DNA of 6,007 nucleotides from an uncultured Prevotella sp. (GTDB taxonomy: Bacteria > Bacteroidota > Bacteroidia > Bacteroidales > Bacteroidaceae): contig CALBYK010000201.1 in the NCBI GenBank assembly GCA_937889855.1, positions 1-6,007 of the forward strand. Direction: 5' to 3'. The translations under genes and the position numbers were made by a program. Shown here piece by piece: positions 1 through 5,335 of the stretch (its first letter is position 1; each line of letters begins with the position of its first letter). The notes under the pieces are model-generated. The model was not told where the DNA came from, did no database searches, and saw only the letters and a list, made by a program, of their open reading frames with translations.

Positions 1-1055
1 ATCATCGCGGCGAGGTCTTTGAGATTACCCATTTTCTTTATCTGCTCGATTTGTCCGAGGAAGTCGTTGAAATCAAACTTGTTCTTCTGTATCTTCTTCT
101 GCAGGCGGCGCGCCTCCTCCTCGTCAAACTGCTCCTGCGCACGCTCGACAAGGCTTACGATGTCGCCCATGCCGAGGATGCGGTCTGCCATACGTGCCGG
201 ATGGAACACGTCTATAGCCTCCATCTTCTCGCCAGTTCCAACAAACTTGATAGGCTTCGTCACGACAGTGCGTATCGAGAGAGCGGCGCCTCCGCGAGTG
301 TCACCGTCGAGTTTTGTGAGCACCACGCCATCGAAGTCAAGGCGGTCGTTGAACTCCTTGGCTGTATTGACGGCATCCTGACCTGTCATCGAGTCAACGA
401 CAAACAGAGTCTCGTCCGGATTGATGGCATTCTTGAGATTTGAAATCTCGTCCATCATCTCCTCGTCAACGGCAAGGCGGCCTGCCGTGTCGACTATCAC
501 GACATCATTACCCTTAGCCTTTGCCTCGCGTATTGCATTGTTGGCAATGGCTATAACATCCTTGTTGTCCGGCTCTGAATACACTGGCACACCCACCTGC
601 TCTCCTACGACCTTCAACTGGTCGATGGCTGCGGGGCGGTACACGTCGCAAGCCACAAGCAGCGGCTTCTTGTGCTGCTTTGTCTTGAGCATGTTGGCAA
701 GCTTGCCTGAGAACGTGGTCTTACCGGAGCCTTGAAGACCGCTCATCAGTATTATGGCAGGCTTGCCGGTGAGATGAAGCTCGGCAGCCTCGCCACCCAT
801 AAGGTCAGCGAGCTCGTCATGCACGATTTTCACCATGAGCTGGCTCGGCTTCACTGCCGTCAGAACATTCATGCCAAGCGCCTTCTTCTTTACGGTGTCT
901 GTGAATGTCTTGGCAACCTTATAGTTTACGTCGGCGTCGAGCAACGCGCGTCTTACATCCTTGAGGGTCTCAGCAACATTTATTTCTGTTATCTTGCCTT
1001 CACCTTTTAGAATTTTGAAACTGCGTTCCAGTCTGTCGCTTAAATTTTCAAACAT
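1..1055 (-). CDS. ffh: Signal recognition particle GTPase Ffh (SRP54), 3' end cut off by the window
   Basis: Ffh binds the SRP RNA and the signal sequences of nascent membrane and secreted proteins, and delivers ribosomes to the receptor FtsY at the inner membrane through paired GTP hydrolysis. My translation from the ATG at 1055 opens MFENLSDRLERSFKILKGEG, a typical N-domain start. Visible motifs are ALLDADV (residues 37-43, N domain), the G1 P-loop GLQGSGKTT (106-114, with K112), the G3 motif DTAGR (189-193), the G4 motif TKLDGD (247-252) and LGMGD (294-298), which closes the G domain. Only about 50 residues of the methionine-rich M domain are present: the window ends at residue 351 of a family length of roughly 440-450, so most of the RNA- and signal-binding part is missing here. 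No frameshift is seen. The gene lies 283 bp downstream of recQ on the same strand but probably has its own promoter near 1171-1203. The identification is firm. Confidence 0.96.
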   Translation of the reverse strand, partial: MFENLSDRLERSFKILKGEGKITEINVAETLKDVRRALLDADVNYKVAKTFTDTVKKKALGMNVLTAVKPSQLMVKIVHDELADLMGGEAAELHLTGKPAIILMSGLQGSGKTTFSGKLANMLKTKQHKKPLLVACDVYRPAAIDQLKVVGEQVGVPVYSEPDNKDVIAIANNAIREAKAKGNDVVIVDTAGRLAVDEEMMDEISNLKNAINPDETLFVVDSMTGQDAVNTAKEFNDRLDFDGVVLTKLDGDTRGGAALSIRTVVTKPIKFVGTGEKMEAIDVFHPARMADRILGMGDIVSLVERAQEQFDEEEARRLQKKIQKNKFDFNDFLGQIEQIKKMGNLKDLAAM

Positions 1056-1098
1056 ATACGTATTGTTGTTTTTAGTTTTTATTTATCCTTTCATTTGA

Positions 1099-1143
1099 GC
1101 GGGCAGGTCACCAGTTGCCGTCGCTCCTGTGACAACACCCCGC
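1099..1143 (-). promoter_or_regulatory. GC-rich, possibly folded segment of the ffh leader
   Basis: This GC-rich island sits inside an otherwise AT-rich gap, between the predicted ffh promoter and the ffh start. It has nested complementary arms: GCGGG (1099-1103) with CCCGC (1139-1143), and GTCAC (1107-1111) with GTGAC (1129-1133). An alternative pairing is GTTG (1114-1117) with CAAC (1133-1136). In the transcript this could form a two-part stem-loop about 45-65 nt before the ATG. I do not recognise it as a known riboswitch, and it lacks the conserved core of SRP RNA. A minor alternative is a leader peptide of about 15 codons on the minus strand, starting at a GTG near 1139 behind an AAAGGAG sequence. 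The function is unknown; only the pairing arms are observed. Confidence 0.3.
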
Positions 1144-1170
1144 CTTTCTCCTTTAAGACTCTAATTGATG

Positions 1171-1203
1171 CAAAAGTAAACAAAAAATAATGAGAATAGG
1201 AAA
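1171..1203 (-). promoter_or_regulatory. Candidate ffh promoter, Bacteroidota type
   Basis: Read on the minus strand, 1178-1171 is TACTTTTG, an exact match to the Bacteroidota -7 consensus TAnnTTTG, and is followed by CA as is common in these promoters. A 21-bp spacer separates it from TTTC (1203-1200), one mismatch from the -33 consensus TTTG. Transcription would begin around 1160-1166 and give ffh a leader of roughly 105-110 nt. This supports transcription of ffh separately from recJ-recQ, although read-through is possible because no strong terminator is visible after recQ. Confidence 0.45.
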
Positions 1204-1222
1204 TGAATGGTAGTGATTTAAT

Positions 1223-1236
1223 GTATTTTAAAATAC
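1223..1236. repeat. 14-bp perfect AT-rich palindrome in the recQ-ffh gap
   Basis: GTATTTTAAAATAC is its own reverse complement with no loop. It lies 20 bp upstream of the predicted ffh -33 element, where a dimeric regulator could bind. Perfect palindromes also arise by chance in AT-rich DNA, so a regulatory role is only a possibility. Confidence 0.35.
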
Positions 1237-1264
1237 TTTTTGCCAAAAATGCGCACAACTATAT

Positions 1265-1304
1265 GGTTTGTGCACATTGTAAGACCATGTGCATTAAAGA
1301 AACC
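1265..1304 (-). repeat. Inverted repeat downstream of recQ, possible weak terminator
   Basis: TGCACAT (1271-1277) and ATGTGCA (1287-1293) are perfectly complementary arms around a 9-nt loop. An outer pair, GGTTT (1265-1269) with AAACC (1300-1304), could extend the stem across a one-versus-six-base internal bulge. It starts about 35 nt past the recQ stop codon, where a transcription end is expected. However, no run of T follows on the minus strand, so it does not meet the usual pattern of an intrinsic terminator. It could protect the 3' end of the mRNA or mean nothing. Confidence 0.3.
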
Positions 1305-1338
1305 GTCCATAACATCAAGCGACAGCAAAGGCATACGC

Positions 1339-3246
1339 TCACGACATATATATATATAATGTGTCTATCTTGACATACTCCTCTGCAACGAGAAAATGCA
1401 AGGCATCTTCCACCGCATCCTTCGGGCAACCAAGATCCATAAGCTCGGCTATGGCATGACGCTCCCTGTCAGAAAGCAAGGCAAGTATTTTCTGACGCGC
1501 CTCCTTCTCGTTACTTTCCCTTACATTATCAGAGCGATGAGCCAGACACACGTCACATTTGCCGCAGTCTGCCGAATCCTCCTCACCGAAGTATCTGAGC
1601 AACTGCCGGCTGCGGCACACATTGTCATTCATCGCATAGCTCACCATTGCATGCACTCTGCGTACAAACTGCTCACGCCTATCCTCATAAACCGACTTTG
1701 CCAGGACCACATCTTCCGGCAGCACACGGTCACGTGTGTAGGTGACAAGCGGCAGCGAGCGCGGAGGTATGAAATGTATGATGTGGCGCTGATTCAGGCT
1801 TTTAAGTATAAGATACACTTGCTGTTGTGTTAGGCCGGTAAGCTGTGCCAAACGGCTCTCGTCAATGAAACGATAGTCGGAGAACATGCCGCTGTATTCG
1901 CGCAGCGCTACCGATATGAGCAGCTCTTCCTGTTGTGTCGTGCTCTGCAGCTGATACAGCTGGTCACGCTCAAGCAAGAACCGCATACGAGTACGGGAGT
2001 CGGGATCTGTCTCATAGTCGATGTATCCGGCGCGGCTCAATATGCGCAATGCCGAGTTGACAGTAACGGGAAAATGCCGGAACGAGCGCGAGAACTTGTC
2101 CACGTCAAACATAAACGTGTGCCCATATCCAGTTCCCGCCGCTATCTGGAAGAAATACGCCATGTGCTCATATATCCGCACTATGCCATCCTTGCTGGGG
2201 AACTCCTCGGCAATACGCTTCTCGAGCTTCGCCTTGTCGCCATTGTTGAACAGCAGCACGGCATAAGCCTTCTCCCCATCGCGCCCTGCGCGCCCTGCCT
2301 CCTGGAAGTAAGCCTCCAATGAGCTGGGACAGTCGAGGTGTATGACAAGGCGCACATCCGGCTTGTCAATACCCATGCCGAACGCATTAGTAGCCACCAT
2401 CACTCGCTTCACGTCATCATGCCATGCCTTCTGACGCTCGTCCTTGGTGGCATGCTCAAGCCCTGCATGATAGTAGGTGGCACTGACATTGTTCTCCTCG
2501 AGCAGGTCGCTCACCTCCTTTGTGCGCCTCCGGGAGCGCACATATATGATGGCGCTTCCCGGCACTGAATTGAGAATGTGCAGCATCTCCCCTTTCTTGT
2601 CACCCGTGTCACGCACCACATAAGCGAGGTTCTTGCGCTCAAAACTCATGCGGAACACATTTTTCTGCCTGAATCCAAGCTGCTCTTGAATGTCGTCCAC
2701 CACCTCTTTGGTTGCGGTTGCGGTCAAGGCGAGCACCGGCACACCGGGCTTCATCGTGCGGATGTCGGCTATATGCAGATATGAGGGGCGGAAATCATAG
2801 CCCCACTGCGATATGCAATGCGCCTCGTCCACTGTTATGAAGCTCACCTTGACGTGTGCGATCTTTGACTTGAAAAGCTCAGAGCCTATACGCTCCGGCG
2901 ACACATACAGCAGCTTGGTGTTGCCAAGTATGCAATTGTCAAGAGTGGCTACTATCTCACGCCTTGACATACCCGAATAGATAGCGGCAGCGATCACACC
3001 CTTTCGGCGCAGGTTCTCCACCTGGTCCTTCATGAGCGCGATGAGTGGCGTGACGACAATGCACACTCCGTCACACGCGAGTGCAGGCACCTGGAACGTG
3101 AGCGACTTTCCCCCACCCGTCGGCATAAGGCCGAGGGTGTCGCGCCCGTCCATGACGCTCATTATGATATCGCGCTGTATACCCCTAAAGTCGGGATATC
3201 CCCATACGGAATGGAGTATGTCAAGAAGTGGTTTAATGTCAGTCAT
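1339..3246 (-). CDS. recQ: ATP-dependent DNA helicase RecQ, long-insert form without HRDC
   Basis: A 635-residue superfamily 2 helicase that unwinds DNA 3' to 5' in recombinational repair and stalled-fork processing. Visible motifs are motif 0 (FR at 20-21, Q24), Walker A MPTGGGKS (41-48, K47), DEAH (140-143), the RecQ-specific aromatic-rich loop SQWGYDFRPSY (146-156), motif III TATAT (175-179), motif V ATNAFGMGIDKPDVR (285-299) and motif VI QEAGRAGRDG (315-324). The zinc ligands C544, C561, C564 and C567 keep the E. coli RecQ spacing, but lie about 220 residues after motif VI instead of about 50. Residues 341-530 between them look like winged-helix material (inference). A short helix-turn-helix-like tail (about 580-625) follows, and no HRDC domain is seen. 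The ATG at 3246 fits the family N terminus and overlaps the recJ end by 8 bp, suggesting translational coupling. The final codons run through a TA repeat. Confidence 0.97.
   Translation of the reverse strand: MTDIKPLLDILHSVWGYPDFRGIQRDIIMSVMDGRDTLGLMPTGGGKSLTFQVPALACDGVCIVVTPLIALMKDQVENLRRKGVIAAAIYSGMSRREIVATLDNCILGNTKLLYVSPERIGSELFKSKIAHVKVSFITVDEAHCISQWGYDFRPSYLHIADIRTMKPGVPVLALTATATKEVVDDIQEQLGFRQKNVFRMSFERKNLAYVVRDTGDKKGEMLHILNSVPGSAIIYVRSRRRTKEVSDLLEENNVSATYYHAGLEHATKDERQKAWHDDVKRVMVATNAFGMGIDKPDVRLVIHLDCPSSLEAYFQEAGRAGRDGEKAYAVLLFNNGDKAKLEKRIAEEFPSKDGIVRIYEHMAYFFQIAAGTGYGHTFMFDVDKFSRSFRHFPVTVNSALRILSRAGYIDYETDPDSRTRMRFLLERDQLYQLQSTTQQEELLISVALREYSGMFSDYRFIDESRLAQLTGLTQQQVYLILKSLNQRHIIHFIPPRSLPLVTYTRDRVLPEDVVLAKSVYEDRREQFVRRVHAMVSYAMNDNVCRSRQLLRYFGEEDSADCGKCDVCLAHRSDNVRESNEKEARQKILALLSDRERHAIAELMDLGCPKDAVEDALHFLVAEEYVKIDTLYIYMS
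1346..1358. repeat. TA dinucleotide tract inside the last codons of recQ
   Basis: Six AT units plus one A encode part of the terminal residues TLYIYMS of RecQ on the minus strand. Tracts of this kind can gain or lose units during replication, which would shift the frame of only the last few residues and of the stop codon. A second alternating TA run lies at 4967-4975, immediately upstream of the recJ start codon, so the operon carries such tracts at both ends. Confidence 0.6.
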
Positions 3247-4966
3247 CGTCTTCCGTAGGCCGTATGTCCTCTATCTGCAGTTGCACCATGTTGCGCTTGA
3301 ACACGTTGTCCTCTATGGTATATGCGATGTCAAAGCTGCGTTTCGACTTTATGTAGCGTGCCGACGCGCTCTGTCCAAAGGCGATGCCGTTAACCACATT
3401 GCTCGACTTTGAGTCGACCAGCTCCAGCTTTATATGCTCTTGCTCCCTGCCTACCACCTTGCTTGTCCCGTAGTCGTACACTCCGGTTGTGCAGAACAAC
3501 GGCTTGGGGTTGCACGGACCGAAAGGCGCGAACCGCTTTAGGTCGTTGTGCAGTTTCTTGGTGATGTCACGGAAGTCAATCTCAGCGTCTATGTTCAGCA
3601 TGGCTTCCGTCTGCTCGGGCTGTATATGCTCGTCAACATACTGCTGGAAACGTTTGCGGAACTTCTGTATGTCGCTCCATCTCAGCGTCAGCCCTGCGGC
3701 ATACGTGTGCCCGCCAAAGTTGACGAGCAGGTCACGGCAGCTCTTTATAGCCGAATACACGTCAAAGCCCGTCACGCTGCGTGCCGAGCCAGTGGCAAAG
3801 TCGCCGTCGCGTGTAAGCACGACAGTAGGGCGGAAGTATATCTCAGTGAGGCGTGATGCGACAATGCCAATGACCCCCTTCTTCCAGTTCTCGTCATACA
3901 GCACAATGGACGAGCGGTGGCACTGGCTTTCAAGGCGCGACACTATATGGTTTGCCTCTTCGGTCATCTGCTTGTCGATGTCCTTTCGCTGCTCATTGTA
4001 GCCGTCGATGTGCTTTGCCTTGCCGAGCGCGCACGAGAAGTCTTTCTCCACAAGCAGGTCAACGCTCTCTCTTCCGTTCTCCATGCGTCCCGAGGCATTG
4101 ATGCGCGGTCCTATCTTGAAGATGATGTCGCTCATGGATATGTCACGTCCCCCAAGTCCGCAGATGTCGATAATGGCCTTCAGCCCTATGCTCGGGTTCT
4201 GGTTGAGCGTCTTCAGACCATGAAAGGCGAGTATGCGGTTCTCCTCCACTACCGGCACAATGTCAGCGGCTATGCTGACAGCGCAAAGGTCGAGCAACGG
4301 TATGAGCCGCGCGAAAGGTATACCGTTGTTCTTGGCAAATGCCTGCATCAGCTTGAAGCCGACGCCACAGCCGCAAAGGTGCTTAAACGGGTAAGAGTCG
4401 TCAGGACGCTTGGGGTTGAGTATTGCCACAGCCGGCGGCAGGTCCTCGTCTGGCATATGGTGGTCGCAGATGATGAAGTCGATGCCGAGCGACTTGGCAT
4501 AGGCTATCTCGTCCACAGCCTTTATGCCACAGTCAAGGATGATTATGAGCTTAACGCCTGCCTCGTGGGCATAGTCAATGCCCTTCTTGCTCACGCCATA
4601 GCCCTCGTCATAACGGTCGGGAATGTAGTATTCGATGTTGGAGTAGAACTGCTGTATGAACTTGTACACCAGTGCCACCGCAGTGCATCCGTCAACATCA
4701 TAATCGCCATAAACCAAAATGCGCTCCTTGCGCCCCATTGCGTCATTCAGGCGATCGACGGCAAGGTCCATATCCTTCATGAGGAACGGGTTGATAAGGT
4801 CGGCCAGCTGCGGGTGGAAGAATCGCTTGGCAGCTGACTCTGTTGTTATGCCGCGCCGTATGAGCAGCCAGGCGAGTATCGGGCTGATATTCAGCTTCGC
4901 CCCCAGTTCGTCAGCCGCCTGTTTCTCCTCTGCCGTAGGTGGCTTGTAATTCCATTTGAATAACAT
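3239..4966 (-). CDS. recJ: Single-stranded-DNA-specific exonuclease RecJ
   Basis: RecJ degrades single-stranded DNA 5' to 3' with Mn2+ or Mg2+ at a DHH-family active site, in RecF-pathway resection and in base-excision and mismatch repair. The 575-residue length is normal for bacterial RecJ. Visible parts are YGDYDVDG (86-93, metal-binding aspartates D88, D90, D92), LDCG (144-147, D145), the signature DHH (168-170), AADIVP (233-238, D235) and GPRINASGRM (286-295). The DHHA1 half carries GVIGIVASR (364-372), GSARS (393-397) and NFGGHTYAAG (416-425), and the C-terminal stretch (about 450-570) fits the OB-fold. All expected catalytic residues are present, so an active enzyme is likely. It is the first gene of the recJ-recQ pair and overlaps recQ by 8 bp. 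The ATG at 4966 follows an AT-rich leader without a Shine-Dalgarno sequence, and the protein opens MLFKWNY, a usual RecJ start in this phylum as far as I recall. Confidence 0.97.
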   Translation of the reverse strand: MLFKWNYKPPTAEEKQAADELGAKLNISPILAWLLIRRGITTESAAKRFFHPQLADLINPFLMKDMDLAVDRLNDAMGRKERILVYGDYDVDGCTAVALVYKFIQQFYSNIEYYIPDRYDEGYGVSKKGIDYAHEAGVKLIIILDCGIKAVDEIAYAKSLGIDFIICDHHMPDEDLPPAVAILNPKRPDDSYPFKHLCGCGVGFKLMQAFAKNNGIPFARLIPLLDLCAVSIAADIVPVVEENRILAFHGLKTLNQNPSIGLKAIIDICGLGGRDISMSDIIFKIGPRINASGRMENGRESVDLLVEKDFSCALGKAKHIDGYNEQRKDIDKQMTEEANHIVSRLESQCHRSSIVLYDENWKKGVIGIVASRLTEIYFRPTVVLTRDGDFATGSARSVTGFDVYSAIKSCRDLLVNFGGHTYAAGLTLRWSDIQKFRKRFQQYVDEHIQPEQTEAMLNIDAEIDFRDITKKLHNDLKRFAPFGPCNPKPLFCTTGVYDYGTSKVVGREQEHIKLELVDSKSSNVVNGIAFGQSASARYIKSKRSFDIAYTIEDNVFKRNMVQLQIEDIRPTEDDD

Positions 4967-5051
4967 TATATATATTTTTTTGTATTTACGATGATGTCAA
5001 TGGGGTGTTATGCCAACGGTCTTTAGTATGGGTAAACCGCGTGTAAAGTTA

Positions 5052-5059
5052 CAAAATTA
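5052..5059 (-). promoter_or_regulatory. Candidate -7 box for the recJ-recQ operon
   Basis: On the minus strand 5059-5052 reads TAATTTTG, an exact TAnnTTTG match, predicting a start near 5045 and a recJ leader of about 80 nt. No good TTTG is found 19-21 bp further upstream, so the promoter is either weak, activator-dependent or misassigned. It is the only exact minus-strand match I found in the 369-bp gap. Confidence 0.35.
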
Positions 5060-5103
5060 ATACGTAATATCCGTAAAACTGATATGTTTATTTTGATTTT
5101 TTG

Positions 5104-5174
5104 TAGGTTGGCAACAGATGGACAAAACATGCCAGTGTTCTCGTTTCACACGCTATTCGTCCTTTGCCAACCTA
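5104..5174. repeat. 11-bp perfect inverted repeat flanking 49 bp
   Basis: TAGGTTGGCAA (5104-5114) and TTGCCAACCTA (5164-5174) are exact reverse complements separated by 49 bp, in the middle of the divergent recJ/GH92 control region. The core TGCCAA recurs at 5011-5016, and in the opposite orientation (TTGGCA) at 5200-5205. Plausible roles are paired operator sites for a looping or dimeric regulator, or recombination sites for a very short invertible segment. No -7 box was noticed inside the spacer, which argues against an invertible promoter. Confidence 0.5.
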
Positions 5175-5204
5175 TTACCCGACTATTATTGACCTATTAT
5201 TGGC
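5172..5204. repeat. Three 11-bp tandem repeats, CTATTA core
   Basis: Units begin at 5172, 5183 and 5194: CTATTACCCGA, CTATTATTGAC and CTATTATTGGC. The last two differ at one position and the first shares only the CTATTA core. A spacing of 11 bp places each copy on nearly the same face of the helix, as for a set of regulator sites. The array lies 29 bp upstream of the predicted GH92 -33 element and overlaps the right arm of the inverted repeat. Three short units may also be chance. Confidence 0.45.
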
Positions 5205-5232
5205 ATCTTTCCTACTATTTTATCTGCAATAT

Positions 5233-5263
5233 TTTGTCAGACTGCTAAAAAGCAGTAATTTTG
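5233..5263 (+). promoter_or_regulatory. Promoter of the GH92 gene, Bacteroidota type
   Basis: TTTG (5233-5236), a 19-bp spacer and TAATTTTG (5256-5263) match the Bacteroidota -33/-7 consensus TTTG-N19-21-TAnnTTTG without a mismatch. Transcription would start near 5269, giving a leader of about 65 nt before the ATG at 5336. The spacer contains a 16-bp hairpin-type palindrome (5241-5256), so repression by a bound protein is plausible. Confidence 0.6.
5241..5256. promoter_or_regulatory. Palindrome in the GH92 promoter spacer, candidate operator
   Basis: ACTGCT (5241-5246), AAAA, AGCAGT (5251-5256) forms a perfect 6-bp inverted repeat. It lies between the -33 and -7 elements and shares its last base with the -7 box, the position where a bound repressor would block RNA polymerase. 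It is followed by AATTTT, but nothing is transcribed into it from the left on this strand, so a terminator reading is unlikely. Confidence 0.4.
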
Positions 5264-5284
5264 CATACACTGTAATTTTGCATA
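5255..5284 (+). repeat. 13-bp direct repeat containing two -7 boxes
   Basis: GTAATTTTGCATA occurs at 5255-5267 and again at 5272-5284, exact copies offset by 17 bp. Each holds a perfect -7 box TAATTTTG (5256-5263 and 5273-5280). Only the first has a well-placed -33 TTTG. The second may be an alternative start about 17 nt downstream, a decoy for the sigma factor, or a relic of a small duplication. Confidence 0.6.
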
Positions 5285-5335
5285 AGAAAAACTATAACTA
5301 TAAAAAATACATCTATTAATAACAATTCAAATCGC

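Noticed and set aside
51..443. Plus-strand open frames across the ffh region.
   Set aside because: The minus strand encodes continuous Ffh with all its GTPase motifs; the plus-strand frames are its shadows.
1099..1143. Possible SRP RNA gene next to ffh.
   Set aside because: The foldable segment lacks the conserved tetraloop and internal-loop sequences of bacterial SRP RNA and lies within the probable ffh leader.
1396..1833. Plus-strand open frames inside recQ.
   Set aside because: They oppose the zinc-cluster coding region of RecQ and show no domain or plausible start signal.
3917..4837. A 306-codon open frame on the plus strand, antisense to recJ.
   Set aside because: It lies wholly inside recJ, whose every motif is intact on the other strand. 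Its translation resembles no family I know, and such long antisense frames are expected in a gene with this codon bias.
5104..5174. Inverted repeats as ends of an insertion sequence.
   Set aside because: Only 49 bp lie between them, with no transposase and no target-site duplication.
5241..5263. Hairpin followed by T residues as an intrinsic terminator.
   Set aside because: No gene is transcribed toward it on the plus strand, the stem is only 6 bp, and it coincides with a perfect promoter for GH92.
4967..5335. A hidden small gene or tRNA in the divergent gap.
   Set aside because: The region is AT-rich with repeats and promoter elements; I found no cloverleaf and no open frame with a credible start.
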